From the NCBI RefSeq assembly GCF_001482195.1, contig NZ_KQ759763.1, positions 1,275,321 to 1,339,320 on the forward strand: a DNA stretch of 64,000 nucleotides. The letters are read 5' to 3'. Below, one piece after another: positions 26,603 to 35,787 of this stretch. Under the pieces are notes generated by a model. The model had not been told where the DNA came from, did no database searches, and saw nothing but the letters and a program-made list of their open reading frames with translations. Source of the stretch: Luteimonas abyssi. Lineage in GTDB: Bacteria; Pseudomonadota; Gammaproteobacteria; Xanthomonadales; Xanthomonadaceae. Position 1 is the stretch's first letter; the number at the start of each line of letters is the position of its first letter. The position numbers were made by a program, and so were the translations under genes.

Positions 26603-26938
26603 CGGGCGTGCCGGCCGGCCGTTCGGGTCGGATGCGTCTCAGGAAAAGGGCCCGCTCGTCGGGCCCTTTGCTTTTTCATCGCGGCCGGGCGCGGTCGCCG
26701 GGCGATGCCTCGGATCTCGGTAACGCGTTTCCAGCGCCCCGTGGAGCGGCCAGAAGTCGGGCGGTCGGGGCCGCGCAGGCGCCGGATCAGGATCGCCAGA
26801 TGCGGCGGCTGCCGGCGAAGCTCGTCATGGCGTGGCCCGCGGGGCATGTACCGCATGGATCGGACCGGGTGCGGTGTGTCGCTCCACGCGCGGGCGAGGC
26901 GTCTGGGACCGGATTCGGTCGGGCATGGGGCGATCTCC
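26603..26938. other. 336-bp region without a supported gene
   Basis: It contains the terminator of the lipoprotein gene (26645-26676). The rest, up to the end of the convergent ArsR gene, has short ORFs rich in Arg/Pro without family resemblance, a start with a good ribosome site, or coding character. Confidence 0.5.
26645..26676 (+). terminator. Rho-independent terminator after second lipoprotein
   Basis: A perfect 10-bp stem AAAGGGCCCG (26645-26654) with CGGGCCCTTT (26660-26669), loop CTCGT, then GC and TTTTT. The A-rich 5' side may let it work in both directions. Confidence 0.9.
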
Positions 26939-27319
26939 TCAGCGTCTGGGTGACGCGGAATCTTCGGTCTCGAGCAGCGCGGCCAGGGCGTTCAGGCGCG
27001 CGTTCCAGAAGTGCTCGTAGTGGCGCAGCCATTCGACGCCGGCGTGCAGGGGCAGGGGATCGAGACGGACGCGGTGGGTGCGGCCGTCGATCTCGCGACG
27101 CACCAGCCCGGCGCGTTCCAGGACCCTGATGTGTTTGGACGCCGCCGCCAGCGACATGGCGAACGGTTGCGCCAGCTCGCCGACGGTCCGGGTTCCCGCG
27201 CCCAGGCGGTGCAGCATGGCGCGTCGGGTCGGATCGGCGAGTGCGCCGAACACCGCATCGAGCACGGGGTCGGCGTCGGCGGCACCGGGTGCCTGCAGGC
27301 GTGATCTATGCGCAACCAT
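26939..27319 (-). CDS. ArsR-family winged-helix transcriptional regulator
   Basis: This 126-residue protein has the ArsR helix-turn-helix: FGALADPTRRAMLHRLGAG (about 22-40), VGELAQPFAMSLAAASKHI with recognition helix (about 44-62), LERAGLVRREIDGRTHRV (about 66-83) and a C-terminal dimer helix. No Cys-rich metal-binding motif is present, so it is of the non-metal type often paired with SRPBCC/AHSA1 genes, though none is adjacent. The ATG at 27319 is preferred over a TTG at 27355. It is divergent from the M17 aminopeptidase. An inverted repeat AACC-N4-GGTT lies 35 bp upstream and may be its operator. Confidence 0.88.
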   Translation of the reverse strand: MVAHRSRLQAPGAADADPVLDAVFGALADPTRRAMLHRLGAGTRTVGELAQPFAMSLAAASKHIRVLERAGLVRREIDGRTHRVRLDPLPLHAGVEWLRHYEHFWNARLNALAALLETEDSASPRR

Positions 27320-27353
27320 GCAGTCGAATATCTCGCGGACCGTCCTGAAGATC

Positions 27354-27365
27354 AACCACTCGGTT
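27354..27365. promoter_or_regulatory. AACC-ACTC-GGTT inverted repeat, candidate ArsR operator
   Basis: The repeat is centred between the divergent arsR-type gene (start 27319) and the M17 aminopeptidase gene (start 27456), in an AT-rich patch that includes TTTAATAT (27364-27371). AACC-N-GGTT palindromes are common operators of non-metal ArsR regulators. Assignment is by position. Confidence 0.35.
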
Positions 27366-27455
27366 TAATATCGTGACCAACGGCACCCCGCTCATCGTGA
27401 CGATTTCGTTAAGGTGTAACGGTTGATCGTCCGCATCGTCCCGCTTGGAGTCCGC

Positions 27456-29030
27456 ATGTCCCGAATCCTCTCGCCGCAGCGTTGGCTGCTGGCGCTCTTC
27501 CTGTCGTGCCTGGCGCTGCCCGCCGTCGCCGAGCGCGAGATCCGTTTCGACGCCTACGCAGTCCCCGAGGGTGGCACGGTCGCCGTGGTGATGCAGGGCG
27601 ACGGTGCGCAGTCGGGCGCGTTCGCCGCTGTCGACGGCGCCACCCAGGGCGCGTTGTCGCGCGCGGTCGCGGCCGCCGGTTTCAAGGGGCGCGCCGATAC
27701 CCGTCTGGATCTGCCGGGTCTGGCGCCGTTCGATCGGGTGCTGGTGATCGGCGCCGGTCGCGAGACGCTCGATGCCCGCGCGTTCGAGGACATCGGCGGC
27801 CGTGCCGGCCATTTCGCCGCACGCAGTACCGCACCCGTTGTGGATCTGCTGTGGGCCGGCAACGAGACGGATGCGGCCTCGCATCTGGCCTTCGGTGCCG
27901 CGCTGGGTGCGTACCGCTTCGACAAGTACCGCAGCAACCGCAGCGGCGAGAGCGACACGCCGCGTGCGGGCGAGGGCACCCTGGTGGTGCGCACGCCCGT
28001 CGGCGCCGCCGCCGGTGAGACCTACGCGCAGCAGTGGGCGCCGGTCGCCCATGGCGTGAAGTTCGCGCGCGACCTGGTCACCGAGCCCGCCAACGCGGTG
28101 TGGCCGGAAGAGTTCGTCCGCCGCACCCGCGAGGCGTTTTCCGGCATGGCGAACGTGAGCATCGAAGTGCTCGACGTGCCGGCGATGGAGCGGCTGGGCA
28201 TGGGCGGCATCCTGGCCGTGGGCCAGGGCAGCGAGCGCCCGCCGCGCCTGTTGGTGGTGCGCTACAACGGCGGGGCCCGCGGCGAGGCGCCGGTCGCCTT
28301 CGTCGGCAAGGGCATCACCTTCGACAGTGGCGGCATCTCGATCAAGCCCAGCGCCAACATGTGGCGGATGAAGTACGACATGACCGGTGCGGCCTCGGCC
28401 ACCGGGGCGGTCCTGGGCCTGGCCGGCCGCGGTGCACCGGTGAACGCGGTGGCCGTGGCGGCGCTTGCGGAGAACATGCCGTCGGGAACCGCGAGCCGTC
28501 CGGGCGACGTGATCCGGACCGCGTCGGGCAGGACCTTCGAGATCATGAGCACCGATGCCGAGGGGCGCATGGTGCTGGTGGATGCGCTCTGGTACGTGCA
28601 GGAGCGGGACCGCCCGCGCGCGATCATCGACATCGCCACCCTGACCGGCGCCATCGTGACGGCGCTGGGCAACGATTACGCGGGTCTGTTCTCGCGCGAC
28701 GACACGCTGGCCCAGCAGCTGACGGCCGCGGGCGAGACCGCGGGCGAGCGCGTCTGGCGCATGCCGATGCATCCGGGCTACGGCAAGATGCTGGAGTCGC
28801 CCATCGCCGACCTGCGCAACGGCGGCGGCACGCCGGGGTCGGGCACCGCCGCGCACTTCATCGGCGAGTGGGTGGCCCGTGACACGCCGTGGGCGCACCT
28901 CGACATCGCCGGCATGGCCTGGATCGAATCCGGCGGCACGGCGACGTCGCCGGCCGGTGCGACCGCCTTCGGCGTGCGCCTGTTCGATCGCTGGGTCCGC
29001 GACAACGTCGAAGGCGCGGCCGCGCCCTGA
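27456..29030 (+). CDS. exported leucyl aminopeptidase, M17 family
   Basis: This 524-residue protein has an N-terminal signal peptide (cut near ALPAVA, residue 26), the macro-like N-terminal domain of M17 and a C-terminal catalytic domain. The catalytic domain carries GKGITFDSGGISIKP (metal and catalytic Lys region), the signature STDAEGRM (about 365-372) and FIGEWV. M17 enzymes are hexameric two-zinc aminopeptidases. Classical PepA is cytoplasmic; a signal peptide points to a periplasmic relative, a form frequent in Xanthomonadaceae. GGAG (27447-27450) supports the ATG at 27456. It is single-gene, bounded by a clear terminator. Confidence 0.93.
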   Translation: MSRILSPQRWLLALFLSCLALPAVAEREIRFDAYAVPEGGTVAVVMQGDGAQSGAFAAVDGATQGALSRAVAAAGFKGRADTRLDLPGLAPFDRVLVIGAGRETLDARAFEDIGGRAGHFAARSTAPVVDLLWAGNETDAASHLAFGAALGAYRFDKYRSNRSGESDTPRAGEGTLVVRTPVGAAAGETYAQQWAPVAHGVKFARDLVTEPANAVWPEEFVRRTREAFSGMANVSIEVLDVPAMERLGMGGILAVGQGSERPPRLLVVRYNGGARGEAPVAFVGKGITFDSGGISIKPSANMWRMKYDMTGAASATGAVLGLAGRGAPVNAVAVAALAENMPSGTASRPGDVIRTASGRTFEIMSTDAEGRMVLVDALWYVQERDRPRAIIDIATLTGAIVTALGNDYAGLFSRDDTLAQQLTAAGETAGERVWRMPMHPGYGKMLESPIADLRNGGGTPGSGTAAHFIGEWVARDTPWAHLDIAGMAWIESGGTATSPAGATAFGVRLFDRWVRDNVEGAAAP

Positions 29031-29057
29031 CGCGTCGGCGCTCACCGCACGACGACG

Positions 29058-29087
29058 ACGGCCCCGGAATCATCCGGGGCCGTTTTC
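29058..29087 (+). terminator. Rho-independent terminator after M17 aminopeptidase
   Basis: Perfect 11-bp stem ACGGCCCCGGA (29058-29068) with TCCGGGGCCGT (29073-29083), tetraloop ATCA, followed by a T-rich tail. Confidence 0.92.
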
Positions 29088-29106
29088 GTTTTCCGCCGAG
29101 GGGCCG

Positions 29107-29319
29107 ATGCGCCGCGTGCTGAACGACCCGAAATCGCGCCCCAAGCCCTGGCAGCGCGACAATCCGAAGCCGAAGGCGGCGCGCACCCGACTGACCACCG
29201 CGCAGCGCGACGCCGCGCAGGCGCGCGCACGGGACGCCGGGCGCCGCTATCCGAACCTGGTCGACAACATGTGGGCGGCGACCCACCTGGATGCGCAGGG
29301 CCACCCCAAGGACGGCTGA
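29107..29319 (+). CDS. small basic hypothetical protein
   Basis: This 70-residue, Arg/Lys/Ala-rich protein has a more structured end containing GRRYPNLVDNMWAA (about 45-58). GAGGGG (29098-29103) precedes the ATG. It begins just after a terminator and sits 52 bp before trhO on the same strand, so it may be co-transcribed with it. The non-random C-terminal half and the isolated position support a real gene, but no family is recognised. Basic composition suggests nucleic acid binding; this is a guess. Confidence 0.6.
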   Translation: MRRVLNDPKSRPKPWQRDNPKPKAARTRLTTAQRDAAQARARDAGRRYPNLVDNMWAATHLDAQGHPKDG

Positions 29320-29371
29320 AGCGGCATCGCCTCGCGGCGGCGGGTCGCGCGGTGGCGCGTAGAATGCGCGC

Positions 29372-30127
29372 ATGTACGCCAGCATCGCCGCCTACCGTTT
29401 CGTGTCGATCGAGGATCCGCGCGCAGTCGCCGACGCCATCCGTGACCGCGCGCAGGCGCGGGCGCTGCTGGGCAGCGTGCTGGTGGCGGGGGAAGGCGTG
29501 AATCTCTTCCTGGCCGGCACCGCCGACGACATCGCGGGTTTTCTCGGCTGGTTGCGAGCGGATCCGCGCCTGGCCGACATCGAGGTCAAGCACAGCTCCA
29601 GTGCGACGCGCCCGTTCGCGCGGCTGAAGGTCAAGGTGAAGGCGGAGATCATCGCGTTCCGTCGCGACGATGCCTCGCCGCTCGACGGCCGCGCGCCGTC
29701 GGTGGCGCCGGAGATCCTGGCGCGCTGGATCGAGCGCGGTACCGACGATGCCGGGCGTCGCCTGGTGCTTCTCGATACCCGCAACCGCGAAGAGGTCGGC
29801 CACGGCACCTTCGCCGGCGCCACGACGCTGCCGATCGACAATTTCACCGATCTTCCCGATGCCGTGGACGCCCTGCGCGACAGCCTGGCCGATGCCGCGG
29901 TGGTCAGCTTCTGCACCGGTGGCATCCGCTGCGAGAAAGCCGCGCTCTGGATGCAGGCACGGGGCATGGACAACGTGCTGCAGCTCGACGGCGGCATCCT
30001 CGGTTATTTCGAGCGCGTGGGCGGCCACGGCTACGACGGTGGCTGCTTCGTCTTCGACGAGCGTGTGGCGCTCGCCCCCGACCTGAGCGCCATGGCCGAT
30101 GCGACCGCATCGGGGGAGGGCGCATGA
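29372..30127 (+). CDS. trhO: tRNA uridine(34) hydroxylase TrhO (rhodanese-like)
   Basis: This 251-residue protein has the N-terminal acylphosphatase-like domain (about 1-95, with GEGVNLFLAGT) followed by a rhodanese domain with the active-site loop FCTGGIRCEKA (Cys181). This architecture is that of TrhO/YceA, which makes 5-hydroxyuridine at tRNA position 34 in an oxygen-dependent pathway. It lacks the longer C-terminal Cys-rich zinc region of the E. coli form, as do many shorter homologues. The next gene starts inside its stop codon (ATGA). Confidence 0.92.
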   Translation: MYASIAAYRFVSIEDPRAVADAIRDRAQARALLGSVLVAGEGVNLFLAGTADDIAGFLGWLRADPRLADIEVKHSSSATRPFARLKVKVKAEIIAFRRDDASPLDGRAPSVAPEILARWIERGTDDAGRRLVLLDTRNREEVGHGTFAGATTLPIDNFTDLPDAVDALRDSLADAAVVSFCTGGIRCEKAALWMQARGMDNVLQLDGGILGYFERVGGHGYDGGCFVFDERVALAPDLSAMADATASGEGA

Positions 30128-30552
30128 GCTGGCTCGGTCTGCTGGTGCTGGCGGTCGGCCTGTATCTGGCGTTCAAGCTGGTCGGCGTGGTCCTCAAGCT
30201 GCTGGTGTTCGTCGTCGCGCTGGTGCTCGGCTACGCGCTGATCGCGCCGCAGATGGGCTGGCCCGGCCCGATGGAGATCGCCTACGTGATGGGGCCCGAT
30301 GTGCAGGGACTGGGGCCGGACGGTTTCGTGCTGCCGGACGCCGCCGCGATGCGCGATCGGGTGGTCCAGGACGTGACCGGTGCGGTCAGCGAGCGCGTGG
30401 TCCAGAACGTCGGCGATGCGGTGGCGGAGCGGTTCGGCTCGTCGAACGACGCGGCCGCGCACGCTGCCGAGGCGCTGCCGTGTCCGGAACCCGAGCCGCG
30501 CGAGTCGGAGGCCGTGGACTCGGCACGCGCCGCCGCCGACCCCTGCGGCTGA
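30124..30552 (+). CDS. hypothetical membrane-anchored protein
   Basis: This 142-residue protein has two adjacent hydrophobic segments (about 4-20 and 22-42) followed by a polar, acidic tail with DRVVQDVTGAVSERVVQN (about 79-96), predicted amphipathic helix. The C-terminus is Glu/Pro/Ala-rich with two Cys. No family is recognised. It overlaps trhO by four bases, so it is translated with it. A functional tie to tRNA modification is not evident. Confidence 0.65.
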   Translation: MSWLGLLVLAVGLYLAFKLVGVVLKLLVFVVALVLGYALIAPQMGWPGPMEIAYVMGPDVQGLGPDGFVLPDAAAMRDRVVQDVTGAVSERVVQNVGDAVAERFGSSNDAAAHAAEALPCPEPEPRESEAVDSARAAADPCG

Positions 30553-30700
30553 CGTCGTCGCGCGACCGAGCAGGCGCATGCGCGCGCCGCACGCGGGCGC
30601 CACATCGTCGAGCCTGAACCGTACAGGCGCGGCATGCCGGGCTTCACCGTCCCTTTCGCCGTGCTGGGTTGGGATGAAGCCCCGAACGACCGAGTCTTCC

Positions 30701-31201
30701 ATGTCTTCTCCCGACCGCGGCGAACAGATCCGCACCCTTGCGGACCTCATCAAGGACATCCGCATCGCGATGCTCACCACCCGCACCCCCGAAGGACGGC
30801 TGGTGACCCGGCCGCTGGGCACGCAGGAGGTCGAATTCGACGGCGATCTCTGGTTCGCGACCGCCGTCGACAGCGGCAAGGTCGAGGAGATCCAGCGCGA
30901 ACCGCAGGTCAGCGTGGCCTACGCCGATCCGAAACGGAACACCTATGTCTCGGTGAGCGGGCGTGCCAGCATCGTCGACGATCGCGCGAAGATCGATGCG
31001 TTGTGGTCGCCTGCGATGAAGGTGTTCTTTCCCGAAGGCAAGGACGATCCCAAGCTGCGGCTGATCCGCGTGCAGGCGCAGAGCGCCGAGTACTGGGACG
31101 GCCCGAGCGGCGCGATCGGCGCCGCGCTCCATTTCGCCGCCGCGGCGGTGACCGGCAATCCAGGGGCGATGTCCGACAACGAGAAGATCGACCTCCGTTG
31201 A
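30701..31201 (+). CDS. pyridoxamine 5'-phosphate oxidase-like flavin-binding protein (general stress protein 26 type)
   Basis: This 166-residue protein has the split-barrel FMN-binding fold. It shows TLADLIKDIRIAMLTTRTPEGRL at the start, RPLGTQEVEFDGDLWFATA (about 37-55), VSVAYADPKRNTYVSVSGRA (about 70-89), and W.PAMKVFFPEGKDDP (about 101-116). General stress protein 26-type proteins bind FMN or FAD and are linked to stress and, in Xanthomonas, plant interaction. An alternative ATG at 30674 would add nine residues; neither has a strong ribosome site. It stands alone, convergent with the amidotransferase gene. Confidence 0.87.
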   Translation: MSSPDRGEQIRTLADLIKDIRIAMLTTRTPEGRLVTRPLGTQEVEFDGDLWFATAVDSGKVEEIQREPQVSVAYADPKRNTYVSVSGRASIVDDRAKIDALWSPAMKVFFPEGKDDPKLRLIRVQAQSAEYWDGPSGAIGAALHFAAAAVTGNPGAMSDNEKIDLR

Positions 31202-31213
31202 AGGCGTATCCGC

Positions 31214-31969
31214 TCAGATGAATTCGCGGCTGGGCAGGACGATGCGCCGCTGCGGACGACCCACGAGATCCAGGAAACGGTTGAACACGACGTCTGCCCG
31301 CGCCTGCATGCCGAGGATGTGCGCGCGGGTGGCGGCCCGGATCGCGTCGGCATCCTGGGGCAGTCCAGCGCGTGCGAGTTCCTCCCCGTAGGCCGGGTTG
31401 GCCAGCCAGCGCTCGATCAGCGGCGCGTCCATCTCGAGATGGAACTGGAAACCGTAGGCGTTATCGCCCCAGCGGAAGGCCTGCTGCTCGCAATCGTCAC
31501 CCCGCGCGAGATGCACCGCGGTGCGCGGGATCTCGAAATGATAGCGGTGCCATTGGAACACCCGGGTGTCGCTGTCGAGCGTACCGAGCACGGCGTCTTC
31601 CCGCCCTTCGGTGGTGGTGCGCAGGTCGTACCAGCCGATCTCTGGACGCTCGCGTCGATGCACGCCCGCGCCCAGTACGTGTGCCAGCAGTTGCGAACCC
31701 AGGCAGATGCCGAGCACCGGCCTGCCCTGCTGCAGCATGCGCTCGATGGCGCGCAGCTCGGTACGCAGATGCGGGCGCGTCGCCTGGTCGTCGACGTTCA
31801 TCGGGCCACCGAGCACCACCAGACCGCGATAGCGGTCCACGTTCGGCTGCGCGTCGGGCTCGCGTTCGAAGTTGACGAAACGGATCCGATGGCCGCGCGC
31901 GCGGATCAGCGGATCGAGCGTGCCGAGCGGCTCGGCGGCGACGTGCTGGAACACGAGAATGCGGGACAT
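31214..31969 (-). CDS. class I glutamine amidotransferase-like protein
   Basis: This 251-residue protein has a GATase1 fold: LVVLGGPMNV (oxyanion region), the nucleophile elbow GICLGSQLLA, and the catalytic pair in FQFHLE. It belongs to the stand-alone 'GMP synthase - glutamine amidotransferase' (GuaA N-terminal-like) group, whose true substrates are mostly unknown, some being gamma-glutamyl hydrolases. The synthase partner domain is absent. ATG at 31969 (MSRILVFQ) fits better than one nine bases upstream. Function beyond amide or gamma-glutamyl hydrolysis is open. Confidence 0.88.
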   Translation of the reverse strand: MSRILVFQHVAAEPLGTLDPLIRARGHRIRFVNFEREPDAQPNVDRYRGLVVLGGPMNVDDQATRPHLRTELRAIERMLQQGRPVLGICLGSQLLAHVLGAGVHRRERPEIGWYDLRTTTEGREDAVLGTLDSDTRVFQWHRYHFEIPRTAVHLARGDDCEQQAFRWGDNAYGFQFHLEMDAPLIERWLANPAYGEELARAGLPQDADAIRAATRAHILGMQARADVVFNRFLDLVGRPQRRIVLPSREFI

Positions 31970-32063
31970 GCGCGCCATTCTAGGCGGATGCGCCGCGGGC
32001 GCGGGCCGGGGGGCTCACGCCACGGCACGGCGACACGGCCGCTCCGCCGCGCGGTGCCGGGGA

Positions 32064-33905
32064 TCAGTCGTCCCGGCGCGGCGGCTTGCGCGGCCCGCTG
32101 CGGAAACCGCCCGCGCCCGGGCCCTTGCCCTTGAAGCCGCCCGGGCGCTTGCCCGGCGCACGCGGCGGGCCGCTCCGGCGCGGCGCGGCATCGTGGTCGC
32201 CCGCTTCCGCGCGGCGCATGCGGATCTGCTGGCCCGCCACGCGAACACGCTTGAGGTGGTCCAGGATCTCGCGCGGCATGCCTTCGGGCAGATCGACCAG
32301 GCTGTAGTCGTCGCGGATGTCGATACGGCCGATGTAGCGGCTCTCGAGATCCGCCTCGTTGGCGATGGCCCCGACGATGTTGCCCGGCTGCACACCGTGC
32401 TGATGGCCGACCTCGATGCGGAAGGTCTCCATGCCGGCTTCGGGCGTGTGCGGCGCGCGCTGCGGACGCGGCGCGGCATCGTGCGATTCGCGGCGTTCGC
32501 GCGGTCCCGGTTCGGCCCTGCGCTCGCTGCGTTCACCACGCTCGCGTTCGCGGAACTCCGGCTTCGGTCGCTCGCGCGGCGGCTCCAGCAGCAGCGGCGA
32601 ATCACCCTGCAACAGCGCCGCGAGCGCGGCGGCGATCTCGATCGCAGGCACGTTCTGCTCGCGCTCGTAGCGCTCCACCAGTTCGCGGAACACGCCGTGC
32701 TGCGGGTTCTCCAGCCCTTCGCCGATCCGATCGAGGAACTTCGCCACCCGGCGTTCGTTGACGATCTCCACGCTCGGCAATTCCATCGGCTCGATGGGCT
32801 GGCGGGTGGCGCGCTCGATCGCGCGCAGCATGCCGCGCTCGCGCGGGCTCACGAACAGGATCGCCTCGCCGGCACGGCCCGCGCGGCCGGTGCGGCCGAT
32901 GCGATGCACGTAGCTCTCGGTGTCGTAGGGAATGTCGTAGTTCAGGACATGGCTGATGCGCTCCACGTCCAGCCCGCGCGCGGCCACATCGGTGGCGACC
33001 AGCACGTCGATGCGGCCGTCCTTGAGTTGCTGGACGATGCGCTCGCGCTGCTTCTGCTCGATGTCGCCGTTGATCGCGGCGGCGGCCAGGCCGCGTGCGG
33101 CCAGCTTGTCGGCGAGTTCCTCGGTGGCGAGCTTGGTGCGCGCGAAGACGATCATCGCGTCGAAGGGCTCGGCCTCCAGGATGCGGGTCATCGCGTCGAG
33201 TTTGTGCACGCCGCTGACCGACCAGTAGCGCTGGCGGATGTTCTTGGCCGTGGTGGTGCTGGCCTTGATCGCGATCTCGACCGGGTCGCGCAGGTAGGTC
33301 TGGGCGATGCGCGCGATCTGGGTCGGCATGGTCGCCGAGAACAGCGCGACCTGGCGCGACTCGGGCGTGCGCTTGAGCACCGCCTCGACGTCGTCGATGA
33401 AGCCCATGCGCAGCATCTCGTCGGCTTCGTCGAGCACCAGCGCGCGCAGTTCCGACAGATCGAGCGAACCGCGTTCGACGTGGTCGACCACGCGGCCCGG
33501 CGTGCCGACCACGACGTGCACGCCGCGCTTGAGCGCGCTCAGCTGCGGGGCGTAGCCCTGTCCGCCATAGATCGGCAGCACGTGGAAACCGGGAATGTGG
33601 TGCGCGTACTTCTGGAACGCCTCGGCCACCTGGATCGCCAGTTCGCGGGTGGGCGCGAGGACCAGCACCTGCGGCTTGCCGGCGCGTGCCTCGAGGCGCG
33701 CGAGCATCGGCAGTGCGAAGGCGGCGGTCTTGCCGGTGCCGGTCTGTGCCTGGCCCAGGACGTCGCGTCCGTTCAACAGCGGCGGAATGGTCGCCGCCTG
33801 GATCGGCGACGGCGTTTCGTAACCGACTTCGGTCAGGGCCCGCAGCAGCGTCTCGGGCAGGCCGAGGTCGGCGAAGGTCGGGGTGGGAGTGTCACTGGCG
33901 CTCAT
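32064..33905 (-). CDS. deaD: DEAD-box ATP-dependent RNA helicase (DeaD/CsdA type)
   Basis: This 613-residue protein has all helicase motifs: Q motif (F.DLGLP), AQTGTGKT, PTRELA, LDEADEML, SAT, and HRIGRTGR. These are followed by the dimerisation region and a DbpA-like RNA-binding fold (about 488-560, FRIEVGHQHGVQPGNIVGAI), then an Arg/Gly-rich tail. This layout is that of DeaD/CsdA, which helps ribosome assembly and mRNA turnover, especially in the cold. The ATG at 33905 begins the conserved N-terminus. A frame extension upstream reads through untranslated DNA. The nearest cold-shock gene is 10 kb away. Confidence 0.95.
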   Translation of the reverse strand: MSASDTPTPTFADLGLPETLLRALTEVGYETPSPIQAATIPPLLNGRDVLGQAQTGTGKTAAFALPMLARLEARAGKPQVLVLAPTRELAIQVAEAFQKYAHHIPGFHVLPIYGGQGYAPQLSALKRGVHVVVGTPGRVVDHVERGSLDLSELRALVLDEADEMLRMGFIDDVEAVLKRTPESRQVALFSATMPTQIARIAQTYLRDPVEIAIKASTTTAKNIRQRYWSVSGVHKLDAMTRILEAEPFDAMIVFARTKLATEELADKLAARGLAAAAINGDIEQKQRERIVQQLKDGRIDVLVATDVAARGLDVERISHVLNYDIPYDTESYVHRIGRTGRAGRAGEAILFVSPRERGMLRAIERATRQPIEPMELPSVEIVNERRVAKFLDRIGEGLENPQHGVFRELVERYEREQNVPAIEIAAALAALLQGDSPLLLEPPRERPKPEFRERERGERSERRAEPGPRERRESHDAAPRPQRAPHTPEAGMETFRIEVGHQHGVQPGNIVGAIANEADLESRYIGRIDIRDDYSLVDLPEGMPREILDHLKRVRVAGQQIRMRRAEAGDHDAAPRRSGPPRAPGKRPGGFKGKGPGAGGFRSGPRKPPRRDD

Positions 33906-34116
33906 CGCGGTCTCTCGCACCGGTGAGGGCGCTGTTCGGGGGAACCGCACAGTATACGGGGTCGGCGTCCGGTTTCCGTCGGCGCCTCGTGTCGACATTC
34001 AGTGAAGGCATCGGAGCGTGCAGGGCGGGCGGTGCGATGCGCGTACCCTGAGACGCACGTCCCTTCCCAAAGCCTGCTGCACGTTGTCGCCAGCCGGCGC
34101 AGACACCGACGATCCC

Positions 34117-35667
34117 ATGAACGACCTCCGTTTCGACAATGCCTTCCTGCGCGAGCTGCCCGGCGACCCGTCGCAGGCGCCCGGCGTGCGCCAGGTCGAG
34201 GCGGCGGCATGGTCGCGGGTGCGACCGACGCCGGTCGCCGGCGCGCGCCTGCTGGCCTGGTCGCCGGACGTGGCCGAGGCGATCGGCTTCGCTCCGGAGG
34301 ACGTGCTCGATCCGGCCTTCGCCGAGGTCTTCGCGGGCAATGCCCTTCTGCCGGGCATGGAGACCTGGGCGGCGAACTACGGCGGCCACCAGTTCGGCCA
34401 CTGGGCCGGTCAGCTCGGCGACGGGCGCGCGATCGGGCTGGGCGAGGCGATCGGCCGCGACGGGCGCCGCCACGAGTTGCAGCTCAAGGGGGCGGGACCG
34501 ACGCCGTACTCGCGCACGGCCGACGGGCGCGCGGTACTGCGCTCGTCGCTGCGGGAGTTCATCTGCAGCGAGGCCATGCACCATCTGGGGGTGCCGACCA
34601 CGCGTGCGTTGAGTCTGGTCGCGACCGGCGACACCGTGGTGCGCGACATGTTCTACGACGGTCGTCCGGAAGCGGAGCCGGGCGCGGTGGTTTGCCGGGT
34701 CGCGCCCTCGTTCGTGCGGTTCGGCACGTTCGAGCTGCCCTATGCGCGCGGCGATGTCGATCTGCTGCGGCGGCTGGCCGACTTCACGATCCGGCGCGAC
34801 TTCCCGCACATCGCACCGGGGGAGGGGCGTTTCGGCGACTGGTTCGTGGACGTTTGCGAGCGGACCGCCCGCACGGTGGCCGAGTGGATGCGGGTCGGTT
34901 TCGTGCACGGGGTGATGAACACCGACAACATGTCCATCCTCGGCCTGACCATCGATTACGGTCCCTATGGCTGGATCGAACCCTACGACCCGGACTGGAC
35001 GCCCAACACCACCGATGCCCAGGGCCGCCGCTACCGGTTCGGCTGGCAGCCGCGCGTGGCCCACTGGAACCTCGGCAGGCTGGCGCAGGCGCTGTCGCCG
35101 CTGTTCGCGGACACCGCACCGCTGCAGGCGGGCCTGGAGGCCTACGGTCGCGTGTTCGCCGAGGCGGATCGTGCCGCACAGGCCCGCAAGCTCGGGCTGA
35201 GTCGTCTGGACGACGACGATCTGCCCCTGCTGCAGGATCTGCTCACCCTGCTTCACGACGGCGAGGCCGACATGACGCGGTTCTACCGTGCGCTCGGGAC
35301 GTATGTACCCGAGCGACCGCCCGCGCCCGCGCTGCTGGAAACGTTCCACGACGGGGCGTCGCGCGTGGCCGGCGTGCTCGCGGACTGGCTGCGCCGCTAC
35401 GACGCACGGCTCGAGCGCGACGGACTCGGGCCCGCGCAGCGGCAGGCCCGCATGCAGCAGGCCAATCCTCTCTACGTACCGCGCAACTGGCTGCTGCAGG
35501 AGGTCATCGAGGCCGCCACGGCCGGTGACATGGCGCCGCTGCGGACGTTGCAGGAGGTGCTACGCCGTCCCTACGACGAACAGCCGGGCCGGGACGTCCA
35601 TGCGCGGATGCGCCCGGACTGGGCGCGCGACCGGGCCGGATGCTCGATGCTGTCGTGCAGTTCCTGA
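34117..35667 (+). CDS. selO: protein adenylyltransferase SelO (YdiU)
   Basis: This 516-residue pseudokinase-fold protein has the SelO core. The signatures are [19 protein letters not shown] (about 87-105), the Lys in [22 protein letters not shown] (about 268-276), IDYGPYG, and the invariant C-terminus with CSMLSCSS. SelO transfers AMP to Ser, Thr or Tyr of other proteins and takes part in the oxidative-stress response. The bacterial form has Cys where animals have selenocysteine. ATG at 34117 is the family start. Downstream overlap with other genes is absent. Confidence 0.95.
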   Translation: MNDLRFDNAFLRELPGDPSQAPGVRQVEAAAWSRVRPTPVAGARLLAWSPDVAEAIGFAPEDVLDPAFAEVFAGNALLPGMETWAANYGGHQFGHWAGQLGDGRAIGLGEAIGRDGRRHELQLKGAGPTPYSRTADGRAVLRSSLREFICSEAMHHLGVPTTRALSLVATGDTVVRDMFYDGRPEAEPGAVVCRVAPSFVRFGTFELPYARGDVDLLRRLADFTIRRDFPHIAPGEGRFGDWFVDVCERTARTVAEWMRVGFVHGVMNTDNMSILGLTIDYGPYGWIEPYDPDWTPNTTDAQGRRYRFGWQPRVAHWNLGRLAQALSPLFADTAPLQAGLEAYGRVFAEADRAAQARKLGLSRLDDDDLPLLQDLLTLLHDGEADMTRFYRALGTYVPERPPAPALLETFHDGASRVAGVLADWLRRYDARLERDGLGPAQRQARMQQANPLYVPRNWLLQEVIEAATAGDMAPLRTLQEVLRRPYDEQPGRDVHARMRPDWARDRAGCSMLSCSS

Positions 35668-35787
35668 CCGGAACGCCAGGCGCCGGATATCCTCGATGCG
35701 TGGGCCGGTTGCGGGCGCGATGACACCGGCCGGCGGCGCCAGCCGGGCGCGCACCCGTGGCGGGGAGTGCGCCGGTACACTGGGCGG

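Noticed and set aside
26587-26856. 89-codon minus-strand frame between lipoprotein and ArsR genes
   Set aside because: Arg/Pro-rich, runs through the terminator hairpin at 26645-26676 and has no conserved motif.
32015-33926. Long plus-strand frames over the helicase gene
   Set aside because: The minus strand encodes every DEAD-box motif in order; the plus-strand frames are antisense shadows.
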